Part shown: in pieces, positions 9,172 to 17,365 of the stretch
How positions within the stretch are numbered: position 1 is the first letter of the stretch
Layout of the letters: every line of letters starts with the position of its first letter
Source of the DNA: Candidatus Pelagibacter sp. HIMB1321
GTDB taxonomy: Bacteria > Pseudomonadota > Alphaproteobacteria > Pelagibacterales > Pelagibacteraceae
Direction: 5' to 3'
Assembly: GCF_900177485.1 (NCBI RefSeq)
Contig: NZ_LT840186.1
Span: 372,001-436,000, forward strand
DNA length: 64,000 nucleotides
The notes under the pieces: model-generated
The model's input: the letters and a program-made list of their open reading frames with translations, nothing else
The model's database searches: none
What the model was told of the DNA's origin: nothing
Made by a program: the position numbers and the translations under genes

Positions 9172-10629
9172 GTGAGTCAAAAAAAATCAGCTGAAAACAT
9201 AATTAATTGGGAATTAGTTGCAATCAACCCAAACAATAAAGTTTGGAATTGGAAAGATTTATTTTATTTCTGGGGTGTCAATGTTCAAAGTGTTATAGGA
9301 TTCTCATTAATAGCTTCTCTATATACTATCTATAGCTTAAATTTTTTTGTAGTTTTTTTTGGGACTTTATTAGGCTCACTACTTGTTTATTTTTTTTCTA
9401 ATTTAATAGGCAAACCATCACAAAAATATGGATTACCTTTTGCAACAATTTTAAGAACCTCCTTAGGGTATGGTGGAGCAAGATTTTTTGGATTTATGAG
9501 AAGCATTGTTGGGATTTTTATGTTTGGTATTCAAACATATTTTATCTCTAAAGCCATTAGCTATCTAATTAGAATATTGATTTTCAGTATTGATAATTCT
9601 TTTTTAGATAAGGATATATTTCTAATATTTTTACTTGGTTTAAATATTATTGATTGGTTTTCGCTTATTATGTCAATCATTTTTCAAACTTACTTATTTA
9701 GTAAGGGAATGGTTTTTAATAAAAAATTGATAAAAATTTCAGCTATTTCGGTTTATAGTGGAATGATAATTTTTTTTGGTATTGTTTTGTTTTCAGATAC
9801 AAAACTAGCGATAAATGCTTTTGTACAAATATTAGATTTTAAAAATTTTATTAATCTTAATAATTTTTTTCCATTGATAACTGTGGCTGGAACAATATTT
9901 GCATATTTTTCAATTATCATAGTAAGTTATGGTGATTTTTCGCGATATGTAAAAAATGAAAAACAATTAAGTTATGGAAATATAAGTTTATTAATTAATT
10001 TAATAATATTCTCTTTTTTTGCTGTATTTATTGTTACAGGATCAGACGTTTTTTTAAATCAACAGTTCGAGGATATTGATAGAATATTTACAAATCCAAC
10101 AGATATAATCGGTAAACTTAATAATTTACAAATAACAACAATTGTGTTGTTTTTTATAATAATTGCTTCAGCTTCAACAAATTTAGTAGCAAATCTTATT
10201 CCCTCTCAATACTCATTAATTAATTTTAAACCGGGAAAATTAAATTTAAAATCAGCTAGTTATACAATAGGTTTATTAGGATTTATTGTTGCTTTGCTCT
10301 GGCCAACTTTATTAAGTCAAGTTGGTATACTTTCATTTGTGGATACTTTTGGATCTTTTTTTGGACCTATCTGCGGGGTTATGATTATTAACTATTTTGT
10401 AATCAATCATTCTAAAATTAATATAAAAGATATACATTTAGCATCATCTAAAAGTTCATTTCATTTTTCAAATGGCTGGGACATAAAAGCATTATATTCA
10501 ATCTTAATTGGTTTTATATTTTCATCTTCTACAATTTGGAATTTGAACTTAATGTTTTTACAATCTTATGCATGGATTATTGGTGCTTTATTTTCATCAT
10601 TAACTTATTATTTGTTAAAAAAAAATTAA
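9172..10629 (+). CDS. NCS1-family nucleobase/allantoin permease
   Basis: Membrane permease of the nucleobase:cation symporter-1 family, importing purines, pyrimidines, allantoin or hydantoins. Seen: a hydrophilic N-terminus, then WNWKDLFYFWGVNVQSV, a SQKYGLPFATILRTSLGYGGA segment that matches the G-P-F-x-x-L-R-x-S-x-G pattern of the family, about 12 hydrophobic helices, and a late FGPICGVMIINYF motif. 485 residues. It starts with GTG at 9172, 25 bases after the DctM stop. The following SDR begins 4 bases after its stop. Substrate not resolvable from sequence alone. Confidence 0.82.
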   Translation: MSQKKSAENIINWELVAINPNNKVWNWKDLFYFWGVNVQSVIGFSLIASLYTIYSLNFFVVFFGTLLGSLLVYFFSNLIGKPSQKYGLPFATILRTSLGYGGARFFGFMRSIVGIFMFGIQTYFISKAISYLIRILIFSIDNSFLDKDIFLIFLLGLNIIDWFSLIMSIIFQTYLFSKGMVFNKKLIKISAISVYSGMIIFFGIVLFSDTKLAINAFVQILDFKNFINLNNFFPLITVAGTIFAYFSIIIVSYGDFSRYVKNEKQLSYGNISLLINLIIFSFFAVFIVTGSDVFLNQQFEDIDRIFTNPTDIIGKLNNLQITTIVLFFIIIASASTNLVANLIPSQYSLINFKPGKLNLKSASYTIGLLGFIVALLWPTLLSQVGILSFVDTFGSFFGPICGVMIINYFVINHSKINIKDIHLASSKSSFHFSNGWDIKALYSILIGFIFSSSTIWNLNLMFLQSYAWIIGALFSSLTYYLLKKN

Positions 10630-10633
10630 ATAA

Positions 10634-11386
10634 ATGAACAAAAATAATTTTAATTTTAAAGGAAGAACTGCAATTGTAACAGGCGGAGGGCAAGGTTTTG
10701 GCTTGGATGTTGCAAAAAGATTTTTAGAAGGAGGTGCTAAAGTCATTATTTGGGATATTAATCAAAATCTTTTAGATGAAGCTGTTAAAGAATTAAATAG
10801 TGAAAACTTAACTTCACAAAAGGTTGATATTTCAAATTATAAAGAAGTTGAAGAAACTGTTAACGGCATTACCTTAAATAACAATATTGATATTCTTATA
10901 AATAATGCTGGTATCACTGGACCTACAGGCCCTCTCTGGGAATACGATGTTGAAATGTGGAAAAAAATAGTTGATATAAATTTAGTAGGAACCTTCAATT
11001 GTTGCAGAACTATTGTTCCAAATATGATTAAGAATAACTATGGAAGAATAGTCAATGTAGCATCAGTAGCTGGTAAAGATGGAAATGCAAATGCAAGTGC
11101 TTACAGTTCAGGTAAAGCTGGAGCTATCGGTCTAACTAAATCACTTGGAAAAGAATTGGCTGATAAAAATATTGCTGTAAATGCAGTTACACCTGCTGGT
11201 GCAAAAACCCGTATTTTAGAACAAATGAGCAAAGAACATGTTCAAAGAATGCTTTCAAAAGTTCCTAGAGGAAGATTTTTAGAAATATATGAATTTACCT
11301 CACTTGTATGCTGGTTGGCATCCGAGGAAAATTCTTTTTCTACAGCAGCAGTATTTGATATTAGTGGAGGAAGATCTACCTATTAG
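10634..11386 (+). CDS. SDR-family oxidoreductase (FabG-like)
   Basis: Second short-chain dehydrogenase of the window. Seen: TGGGQGFGLDVAKRF cofactor motif near residue 17, NNAG near 92, the Ser in VNVASVAGKDG near 140, the YSSGK catalytic pair near 156 and a C-terminal FDISGGRSTY. 250 residues. It follows the NCS1 permease by 4 bases and is probably co-transcribed with it, so its substrate may derive from the imported compound; that link is inference. Not the same subgroup as the minus-strand SDR at 2916, judging from the differing catalytic-site surroundings. Confidence 0.88.
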   Translation: MNKNNFNFKGRTAIVTGGGQGFGLDVAKRFLEGGAKVIIWDINQNLLDEAVKELNSENLTSQKVDISNYKEVEETVNGITLNNNIDILINNAGITGPTGPLWEYDVEMWKKIVDINLVGTFNCCRTIVPNMIKNNYGRIVNVASVAGKDGNANASAYSSGKAGAIGLTKSLGKELADKNIAVNAVTPAGAKTRILEQMSKEHVQRMLSKVPRGRFLEIYEFTSLVCWLASEENSFSTAAVFDISGGRSTY

Positions 11387-11524
11387 ATTATTGGTGCAAA
11401 GATTATGAATGACCAATAAATGATTAAAATAAAAGCTGTAATTGTCTGCATATACTTTAATTAATCTTTTAATTTGTATATTGATTGTCGAAATTTTGTC
11501 AAAAACATGTATTAGAAATTTAAA

Positions 11525-12175
11525 ATGAAAAATATTTTTAAAATACTCTTTCTAATAACACTCTTCTCAGGGCCAGTAGTAGGAGAAAATATTTATATAT
11601 TTGATTTCACAGAACAAGAGTTATCTGAATTAGATGTTAGAAAAGTTAGAGGTGCAGACAATAATACGGTTTATACTGTTGGATCTAATGAAAGTGGAAA
11701 TTATTTAAAAGCTGTAGCAAATAATGCTGCATCAGGTTTAGGTAAAGAGATTAAAATAGATCTAAATAAAACGCCCTTCATTAATATAACTTGGAAAATC
11801 GAAAAAGATTTATCTGGAATAAAAGAAAATACGAAAAAAGGACATGATTTTGCAGCTAGAGTTTTTGTGATAAAAAAAACTGGAGCTACGCCACTTTCAA
11901 ATAGAGCAATTAACTACGTGTTTTCAAGCAATAATGAAATAGGATTTAATTCACCAAGTCCATATACTAAAAAATCAATTGATAATGTTTTGGCTAGTAC
12001 AAAAAAAAATCCTGATGAGTGGGTCACAGTAAAAGCAAATGTTAAAGAAGATTTTAAAAAGTTTCATGATTTAGATGTGAATGAACTAGATGGGTTGGCA
12101 ATAATGTCAGATACCGACAATTCAAAAATGAAAGCAATAGCTTATTATCAAAATATATACTTTTCAGAGAACTAA
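11525..12175 (+). CDS. DUF3047-like secreted protein
   Basis: Function unknown. Seen: a signal peptide (residues 1-20, ending VVG), then a probable beta-rich domain with NITWKIEKDL, KKGHDFAARVFVIKK and INYVFSSNNEIGFNSP, and a C-terminal ELDGLAIMSDTDNSK with GLAIMSDTD as the most typical DUF3047 pattern. 216 residues. The fold is compatible with carbohydrate-binding-like jelly rolls, but I have no direct sign of that. The 138-base gap upstream is separate from the SDR, and the ATG at 11525 has no strong ribosome site. Confidence 0.65.
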   Translation: MKNIFKILFLITLFSGPVVGENIYIFDFTEQELSELDVRKVRGADNNTVYTVGSNESGNYLKAVANNAASGLGKEIKIDLNKTPFINITWKIEKDLSGIKENTKKGHDFAARVFVIKKTGATPLSNRAINYVFSSNNEIGFNSPSPYTKKSIDNVLASTKKNPDEWVTVKANVKEDFKKFHDLDVNELDGLAIMSDTDNSKMKAIAYYQNIYFSEN

Positions 12176-12316
12176 TTATAATTTTAAGAATTTTTTCATA
12201 GCTATATTTAATATAAATAAAATAACAGCAACCAAAACATCTTCCAGAGGACTAGCATTAGGAAAACCAAAATTCCACGCAATAACCATTATTAACCATA
12301 TTACAAAAATATTCAT
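12176..12316 (-). CDS. Small membrane protein, 46 residues
   Basis: Short gene read directly from the minus strand (ATG 12314-12316, stop 12176-12178). It has a hydrophobic N-terminal helix (NIFVIWLIMVIAW), an NFGFPNASPLEDVLVAV segment and a second helix ending in a basic tail (MKKFLKL). Two short membrane passes with a conserved-looking acidic turn between them suggest a real small inner-membrane protein rather than noise. It sits convergent to the DUF3047 gene with no spacer and divergent from the thioesterase gene, filling a gap that would otherwise be unusually long for this genome. Function unknown. Confidence 0.65.
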   Translation of the reverse strand: MNIFVIWLIMVIAWNFGFPNASPLEDVLVAVILFILNIAMKKFLKL

Positions 12317-12374
12317 AAAATCCTTTTATATTACAAAACAATAAAATAATAATGTAACAAATATATTTAATATC

Positions 12375-12797
12375 ATGCATGAAAATTTTTTTCACAAATT
12401 AAAAGTTTATTATGAAGATACAGACTCTGGTGGTGTGGTTTATTATGCCAATTATCTAAAATTTTTAGAAAGAGCAAGAACAGAGTCGCTATTTAAAATT
12501 GGTTTCAGTAACAAAATAATTAAAGAACAGTTTAAATCTTTAATTATAGTTAAGTCATGTAACATTGAGTATAAAAGGTCTGCATATTTAGAAGATGAAT
12601 TAACAATAAGATCTTTTGTAAAATCAATAACAAAAACCTCTTTTTTTATGAATCAAATAATTACAAGAGGAGAAGACATAATCGTTGAAGCTAAGATACA
12701 TTTAGTTTTTGTAAGCACAGAAGGCAAACCAGTTAAAATTCCTCAAGAGATTTTTTTAAAATTCAAACCTTATTTTTGTGACACTATTAAAATTTAG
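12375..12797 (+). CDS. ybgC: YbgC/FadM-family acyl-CoA thioesterase
   Basis: Hot-dog-fold thioesterase that hydrolyses acyl-CoA; YbgC homologues are usually linked to the Tol-Pal envelope system. Seen: the VYYEDTDSGGVVYYANYLKFLERARTE motif region near residues 12-38, with the catalytic Asp and the Tyr-Ala-Asn-Tyr turn, and a single hot-dog domain of 140 residues. No tol genes follow here; instead a uracil-DNA glycosylase converges with an 11-base overlap. The ATG at 12375 is the first in frame and precedes the conserved motif by only a few residues, as in the family. Confidence 0.88.
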   Translation: MHENFFHKLKVYYEDTDSGGVVYYANYLKFLERARTESLFKIGFSNKIIKEQFKSLIIVKSCNIEYKRSAYLEDELTIRSFVKSITKTSFFMNQIITRGEDIIVEAKIHLVFVSTEGKPVKIPQEIFLKFKPYFCDTIKI

Positions 12798-13467
12798 CAA
12801 GATTTTTTGCTTTATAGAACAATCGATTTAACTTGTTTTGATTTATTAATCTTGTATTAACATTCCTAGGACTTGGATGATATGAAGGTATCAATATACG
12901 TCCATCAGGTAATTTATATTTTTTACCATGTTTAAAAACAAATTTAAGTGTTATTGGATATTTTTTTTTATAATATTTTATACAATTATCAAAAGCTACT
13001 TTGCCAAGAGTAACAATTACTCTTAAATTTTTCAAAAATTCAAGCTCAGAGCTAAAATAATGGGAGCAGTTATTAATTTCAATATTTGTAGGTCTATCAT
13101 CGGGAGGGACACATTTTAAAATATTTGTGATAAAAGTTGATTGTAATTTCAATCCATCATTTAAATTCTTTGAAAAATTTTGATTTGAAATTTTTGTTTG
13201 ATAAAGAGTTTTAAAAAGAAAATTACCAGATTTATCTCCAGTAAATGCTCTACCAGTTCTTGTACCACCGTGTGCTGCTGGTGCTAATCCAATTATTAAC
13301 AATTTTGCATTTTTTTCACCAAAACCAGGAACTGGTTTACCCCAATACTTCTCATTAATATTTTGTTTTCTTTTTTTTGTTTTTATTTTTTTTATGAAAT
13401 TAATTAATCTTGGACATTTTTTGCATTTTATTATTGTATTATTTAGCTTTTTAATTTTAATGTTCAT
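12787..13467 (-). CDS. Uracil-DNA glycosylase, family 5 (UDGb-like)
   Basis: Iron-sulfur uracil-DNA glycosylase that starts base-excision repair. Seen: an N-terminal CKKCPRL cluster pair (around residues 15-21), the active-site GLAPAAHGGTRTGRAFTGD region near residue 58, Cys in ILKCVPPDDR and in NNCSHYF as further cluster ligands, VTLGKVA, and the C-terminal PSYHPSPRN motif. The GLAPAAHG form of motif 1 points to family 5 rather than family 4 (GEAPG) enzymes. 226 residues. Its start is close to the divergent phosphatase gene, leaving almost no promoter space between them. Confidence 0.85.
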   Translation of the reverse strand: MNIKIKKLNNTIIKCKKCPRLINFIKKIKTKKRKQNINEKYWGKPVPGFGEKNAKLLIIGLAPAAHGGTRTGRAFTGDKSGNFLFKTLYQTKISNQNFSKNLNDGLKLQSTFITNILKCVPPDDRPTNIEINNCSHYFSSELEFLKNLRVIVTLGKVAFDNCIKYYKKKYPITLKFVFKHGKKYKLPDGRILIPSYHPSPRNVNTRLINQNKLNRLFYKAKNLAKF

Positions 13468-13469
13468 TG

Positions 13470-14027
13470 ATGAAAATTATTAAATTTATATTTATTATTT
13501 TTATTATTCTATCATCATCTCTTAAAGCTGAAATAAATAATGATTTATTAAATACTCTTAAGGACGGAAATAAATTAATATTTATAAGACATGCTTATGC
13601 TCCTGGGGGTGGTGATCCTGATAATTTTGATATTAAAGATTGTAGCACTCAAAGAAATCTAAGCGAAAGTGGGCGACAACAAGCTACCAATATTGGTAAT
13701 TTTTTTATAAAAAATAAAATACCTTTTGAAGCAGTATATTCCAGCGAATGGTGTAGATGCAAAGAAACTGCTGAAATTGCATTTAAGAATTTTAAAACAA
13801 AAAGTTTTCTAAATTCATTTTTTAGTCAAAAATTTGCAAAAAACAAAAAGAAACAAATTACAGATTTAAATAAATTTGTAGGAAATTTAAAAAGTTCCGG
13901 AAATATAGTGTTTGTAACGCATTATGTTTTAATTTCAGAAACATTAAATTACGCTCCAAGTTCTGGAGAAATAGTAATAGCTGATAAAGAATTTAATAAG
14001 ATTGCTAGTTTTGAAATTGAATATTAA
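13470..14027 (+). CDS. Secreted histidine-phosphatase superfamily protein
   Basis: Phosphoglycerate-mutase-like phosphatase predicted to act outside the cytoplasm. Start set at ATG 13470; a TTG one codon earlier is possible but less likely. Seen: signal peptide (about residues 1-20), the catalytic LIFIRHAYAPGGGDP (RHG-type, here RHA), NLSESGRQQATNIG, VYSSEWCRCKETAEIAF with the second Arg, and VFVTHYVLISE with the second catalytic His. 185 residues. The RHA in place of RHG is common in this branch. Neighbours give no clear substrate. Confidence 0.82.
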   Translation: MKIIKFIFIIFIILSSSLKAEINNDLLNTLKDGNKLIFIRHAYAPGGGDPDNFDIKDCSTQRNLSESGRQQATNIGNFFIKNKIPFEAVYSSEWCRCKETAEIAFKNFKTKSFLNSFFSQKFAKNKKKQITDLNKFVGNLKSSGNIVFVTHYVLISETLNYAPSSGEIVIADKEFNKIASFEIEY

Positions 14028-14036
14028 AATAAAATA

Positions 14037-14165
14037 ATGTCATCTAAAAAAGCAATGAAACAAGCACAGAAACAAGCTTTTGCAAAACATAGAAGCAATA
14101 TTGTTAACTCAAGATTTAACTCAAAAAATAAAAGTTTAATAAATAAAAAGAATAAGAAAAACTAA
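14037..14165 (+). CDS. Very small basic protein, 42 residues
   Basis: Short frame from ATG 14037 to stop 14163-14165, starting 9 bases after the phosphatase gene. The product begins SSKKAMKQAQKQAFAKHRSN and ends NKSLINKKNKKN, with about 15 Lys/Arg and almost no acidic residues. It could be a nucleic-acid-binding or ribosome-associated peptide, but that is only a composition argument. Its stop overlaps the convergent secreted-protein gene by 4 bases, the same tight packing seen for real genes here. It was found by direct reading and could still be chance. Confidence 0.45.
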   Translation: MSSKKAMKQAQKQAFAKHRSNIVNSRFNSKNKSLINKKNKKN

Positions 14166-14581
14166 CTTTCTTTTTTAAATCTCTCAATTTTTTTACAAGT
14201 GGACAGTAAATCAATACCTTCCTCATTATTAATTACTGTTTTAATCTTTATTTCTGGATTATTTTCTTCAAAAACTAATTGAGTGTAAAACTGTGGATAT
14301 CCCAGTTTTTCAGTTAAAATTTTGTTTCCATCTTTATAGATCAATCTTTCTATCTTGTTTTTTTTTTTAACTGTTAGATCTGTAATTCTATATTGTTTGA
14401 ATGTTTTATCATTAAATACATAATTTCTTATCATTAGCGATTGTTCAAGATCTAAAATATATTCATTTTTTAAAAAACCATCTTTATTGTTTTCACATGA
14501 GCTAAGAATAATTTTTTCTGCTAAAGAATTTGATATTGATAAGATAAAAAAAACTAAAGTGATAAAGCTAGTTTTTTTCAT
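14162..14581 (-). CDS. Small secreted protein with paired terminal cysteines
   Basis: Unrecognised. Seen: signal peptide (residues 1-21, ending SLA), then a charged, probably beta-rich domain of about 118 residues with only two Cys in the mature part, one near its start (LSSCENN) and one near its end (LSTCKKIE). This arrangement would let a single disulfide tie the two ends. The same layout recurs in several proteins of the island at 23.5-26.7 kb. It is the last of three minus-strand genes that overlap each other (DUF1289, small membrane protein, this one). Confidence 0.75.
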   Translation of the reverse strand: MKKTSFITLVFFILSISNSLAEKIILSSCENNKDGFLKNEYILDLEQSLMIRNYVFNDKTFKQYRITDLTVKKKNKIERLIYKDGNKILTEKLGYPQFYTQLVFEENNPEIKIKTVINNEEGIDLLSTCKKIERFKKES

Positions 14582-14738
14582 TTTTTTCAGTAATGAAAAG
14601 ACCTATTAATAATAGTGTCGTCCAACCAATTCCTAGAAGAGCTTTAGGACTCGTTTCTGCACTCCATAAATCAAGAACAACTGCACCAAAGATTAATCCT
14701 AGGATATAAATAATTATTAAAATTGTTGATTTACTCAT
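14568..14738 (-). CDS. Small two-helix membrane protein, 56 residues
   Basis: Read directly from the minus strand (ATG 14736-14738, stop 14568-14570). The product has a hydrophobic helix from residue 4 (STILIIIYILGLIFGAVV), a short loop DLWSAETSPK, a second helix (ALLGIGWTTLLLIGLFI) and a charged tail. Its start overlaps the stop of the DUF1289 gene as ATGA, and its end overlaps the next gene start by 14 bases, which strongly suggests translational coupling and a genuine gene. Function unknown. Confidence 0.7.
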   Translation of the reverse strand: MSKSTILIIIYILGLIFGAVVLDLWSAETSPKALLGIGWTTLLLIGLFITEKNEKN

Positions 14739-14986
14739 TTTTTATTCAATTCTTTTTTATACAAAGATATCCCATTTTCAATTTTATAAGTGTATGATTC
14801 TTCAAAACTTTCAAGTTGCCAACCATTTAATCGACTTTTAATTTCTTTTATATTTTCTTTTTTCCATTCATCAGATGTATCTTCAAGCTTCCAAATTTTT
14901 TTTTCTTCATTATTTCTTCCACATCCGTAACAATAACCTGTTTTAGGATCTGTTTTACAAATGCTTATGCATGGTGAAATAATCAT
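14735..14986 (-). CDS. DUF1289 family protein
   Basis: Small cytoplasmic protein with a Cys-rich N-terminus. Seen: SPCISICKTDPKTGYCYGCGRNNEE in the first 27 residues, giving four Cys in the C-x3-C...C-x2-C pattern of DUF1289 (probable metal or Fe-S binding), followed by a Trp/Glu-rich segment (IWKLEDTSDEWKKENI) typical of the family. 83 residues. First gene of a three-gene overlapping minus-strand unit; its start faces the tRNA-Leu gene 98 bases away. Function of the family is not established. Confidence 0.82.
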   Translation of the reverse strand: MIISPCISICKTDPKTGYCYGCGRNNEEKKIWKLEDTSDEWKKENIKEIKSRLNGWQLESFEESYTYKIENGISLYKKELNKK

Positions 14987-15083
14987 AACTAAATTGTTTA
15001 TTTATAAAGTATTTTATCAAAATTACATAATATTTGTCATTGGACAAATATATTCAATAATATATAAAACCAATAAATTTTGT

Positions 15084-15168
15084 GGGGCGATGGCGGAATT
15101 GGTAGACGCGTTGGTCTTAGGAACCAATATGGCAACATGTGAAGGTTCGAGTCCTTTTCGCCCTACCA
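15084..15168 (+). tRNA. tRNA-Leu (anticodon UAG)
   Basis: 85 bases including an encoded CCA. The acceptor arms GGGGCGA and TCGCCCT pair with one G-U at the end, the D-loop has the GGTAGACGC pattern of leucine tRNAs, the anticodon stem TTGGT/ACCAA encloses CTTAGGA (anticodon TAG), there is a long variable arm (ATATGGCAACATGT region) and the T arm carries GGTTCGAGTCC. The trigger factor gene begins only 9 bases after the CCA. Confidence 0.97.
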
Positions 15169-15177
15169 CTTATAATT

Positions 15178-16620
15178 ATGAAAGTTACTGTAGAAAATAA
15201 AAAAGGTCTTAACAAAGATGTAAAAGTTTTCATCGATAAGGAAACTATGTCTTCTTATATGGATGAAAAGTATGAAGAAATCAAAAGTACAGTGAATTTA
15301 AAAGGTTTTAGACCAGGAAAAGTTCCTAAAGAAATTTTAAAAAGACAATTTGGTAAAGCTGTATTTAGCGAAGTTTTAGATAAAGTACTAAAAGATACAT
15401 CAACCAAAGCCTTAGAAGAAAACAAAATTAAACCTGCCGGTCAACCAAAGCTAGATTTAAAAACTTATGGTGAAGATAAAGAACTTGAATACATCTTATC
15501 AGTTACAGAATTACCTAAAATAGATATTAAAGCAATTACAGATATAAAATTTGATCAATACACAGTAAAAATTGATGCTTCAGAAGCAGACAAAAGAATT
15601 AAAGAGATTGCTAAAAATCAACCAAACTTTAAAGAGGCAAAAGCTGACACAAAAGCAAAAGAAGGAGACCTGGTTGTTTTAGATTACAATGCAACAGTGG
15701 ATGGGAATTCATTTAAAGGAAGTGAAGGTAAAAACACTCAATTAACACTTGGAAAAGATTTGTTTTTGAAAGGTTTTGATAAACAATTAATTGGAGTTAA
15801 GAAAAATGAGACAAAAATTGTTGAAGCAACTTTACCTGAAAATTTTCCAGAGAAAGAACTTGTAAATAAAAAAGCTAAATTTGAATGTAAAATTACTTCT
15901 GTAAAAAATCCTGAAGACGTAAAAATTGATGATGAATTTGCAAAAAACTTAGGTGCTAAAGATTTAGAAGATTTAAAGAAATTAGTTTCTAATCAAATTA
16001 ATGATGAATACAAAAATTCATTAGATAGATTGTCAAAAAATCAGATACTAAAAGAATTAGAAAAATTTAAGGTTGATGAAATACCTGAAAACTTAATTGA
16101 TGAAGAGGTTAAAATTTTGTCACAAGGTATGAGTGAAGACGATGCTAAAAAAAGTAGAAAAAATTTTGAGGAGGTGGCAAAAAAAAGAATTAAAACTGGT
16201 TTAATTTTAAATGAATTTGGTGAACAAAATCAAATTAAAGTAAACGAACAAGAATTACAGGCTGAGATACAAAAACAATTAAGAATGATGCCTGGTCAAG
16301 AAAAAATGGTTATGGATTTCTATCAAAAAAATCCTTCTGCAGTAGCTAGTCTTAGAGGAACAGTTTATGAAGAAAAAATTATAAGCTTAATCAAAGATAA
16401 GGCCAAAGCAAATAAAAAAGAAATTTCAAAAGATGAAGCTGAAAAAATTTTAAAGGCATCACAAAATCAGACAGATGATACTGAGATAAAAAGTAAGGAA
16501 GCAAAATCTGAAACAACTAAATCATCCTCAAAATCATCAAAAGCAAAAACTTCAGCTAAAAAAACTTCAGAGAAATCATCAAAAGCAAAAACTTCTTCAA
16601 AAAAAGTTAGTAAAAAGTAA
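15178..16620 (+). CDS. tig: Trigger factor, ribosome-associated chaperone
   Basis: Binds at the ribosome exit tunnel and shields nascent chains. Start chosen at ATG 15178 (MKVTVENKKGLNKDVKVFID); an earlier frame start at 15139 lies inside the tRNA. Seen: the ribosome-binding signature LKGFRPGKVPKEILKRQFG near residues 43-61, a PPIase-like middle domain (EGDLVVLDYNATVDG...), and a long helical C-domain. The last ~50 residues are a low-complexity Lys/Ser tail containing two copies of SSKAKTS, encoded by a 23-base exact direct repeat (16531-16553 and 16573-16595). 480 residues, longer than the usual ~430 because of this tail. Leads the tig-clpP-clpX-lon cluster. Confidence 0.95.
   Translation: MKVTVENKKGLNKDVKVFIDKETMSSYMDEKYEEIKSTVNLKGFRPGKVPKEILKRQFGKAVFSEVLDKVLKDTSTKALEENKIKPAGQPKLDLKTYGEDKELEYILSVTELPKIDIKAITDIKFDQYTVKIDASEADKRIKEIAKNQPNFKEAKADTKAKEGDLVVLDYNATVDGNSFKGSEGKNTQLTLGKDLFLKGFDKQLIGVKKNETKIVEATLPENFPEKELVNKKAKFECKITSVKNPEDVKIDDEFAKNLGAKDLEDLKKLVSNQINDEYKNSLDRLSKNQILKELEKFKVDEIPENLIDEEVKILSQGMSEDDAKKSRKNFEEVAKKRIKTGLILNEFGEQNQIKVNEQELQAEIQKQLRMMPGQEKMVMDFYQKNPSAVASLRGTVYEEKIISLIKDKAKANKKEISKDEAEKILKASQNQTDDTEIKSKEAKSETTKSSSKSSKAKTSAKKTSEKSSKAKTSSKKVSKK
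16531..16595 (+). repeat. Two 23-bp direct repeats inside the tig tail
   Basis: Identical 23-base blocks at 16531-16553 and 16573-16595, separated by 19 bases. They encode the Lys/Ser-rich end of trigger factor and keep the reading frame (42-base period), so copy number could vary without breaking the gene. Confidence 0.85.
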
Positions 16621-16653
16621 TCTGAAGTTGTATAAACAACTCGAATCATTTTT

Positions 16654-17262
16654 ATGAGCAAAATTTCTGAACATATGAGCAATCTTGTACCAATGGTTGT
16701 TGAACAATCTAGCAAAGGTGAAAGAGCTTATGATATTTACTCTAGACTTCTTAAAGAGAGAATTATTTTCCTAACAGGTCAAATCAATGATAATGTTGCA
16801 TCTTTAGTTACTGCTCAACTTTTATTTCTAGAAGCCGAAGATCCAAAAAAAGAAATTTATTTATATATTAATAGCCCCGGAGGATTAGTGACAGCTGGGC
16901 TTGGGATCTATGATACAATGCAATACATTAAACCAGAAATTAGTACATTATGTATAGGACAAGCAGCATCGATGGGCTCCTTTCTTCTTGCAGCAGGCGC
17001 AAAGGGTAAAAGATTTTCATTACCAAATTCTAGAATTATGGTCCATCAGCCTTCAGCTGGGTTCCAAGGCCAAGCAACAGATATAGAAATCCATGCAAAT
17101 GAAGTTCTTTCATTAAAAAAAAGATTAAATGAAATCTATTCTAAACATACTAGTAAAAGTGTAGATGAAATAAAAAATGCTCTAGAAAGAGATAACTTTA
17201 TGACATCTGAAACGGCAAAATCCTTTGGTTTGATAGACGAAGTTGTAGAAAAAAGATCCTAA
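16654..17262 (+). CDS. clpP: ATP-dependent Clp protease proteolytic subunit
   Basis: Serine peptidase that forms the double-ring chamber fed by ClpX. Seen: [17 protein letters not shown] near residue 74, the catalytic Ser106 in [10 protein letters not shown], His131 in [13 protein letters not shown] and Asp180 in LERDNFM, in the family order. 202 residues, standard length with a short propeptide-like N-terminus. ATG 16654 is followed by a second in-frame Met at residue 8, which is a possible alternative start. Lies between tig and clpX, the conserved alphaproteobacterial order. Confidence 0.97.
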   Translation: MSKISEHMSNLVPMVVEQSSKGERAYDIYSRLLKERIIFLTGQINDNVASLVTAQLLFLEAEDPKKEIYLYINSPGGLVTAGLGIYDTMQYIKPEISTLCIGQAASMGSFLLAAGAKGKRFSLPNSRIMVHQPSAGFQGQATDIEIHANEVLSLKKRLNEIYSKHTSKSVDEIKNALERDNFMTSETAKSFGLIDEVVEKRS

Positions 17263-17314
17263 TACACAATATATTGAAGTCAGTTAATTTGAAACTTGAT
17301 ATCAATGAGTCTCT

Positions 17315-17365
17315 TATAATAAAGTAATGAAATTGATTCGTTTTAAAGTTTATGAACACAAATAA
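17315..17365 (+). promoter_or_regulatory. Candidate clpX promoter -10 box and overlapping 12-codon upstream ORF
   Basis: A perfect TATAAT at 17315-17320 lies 6 bases before an ATG at 17327 that opens a 12-codon frame ([12 protein letters not shown]) ending at 17365. This short frame overlaps the clpX start codon (17352) in another frame. No clear -35 box sits at 17 bases. clpX itself has no ribosome-binding site, so the short frame may couple translation, but a chance ORF is possible. Confidence 0.4.

Noticed and set aside
15139..15177. An upstream extension of trigger factor.
   Set aside because: It lies within the tRNA-Leu gene; the conserved protein begins at 15178.
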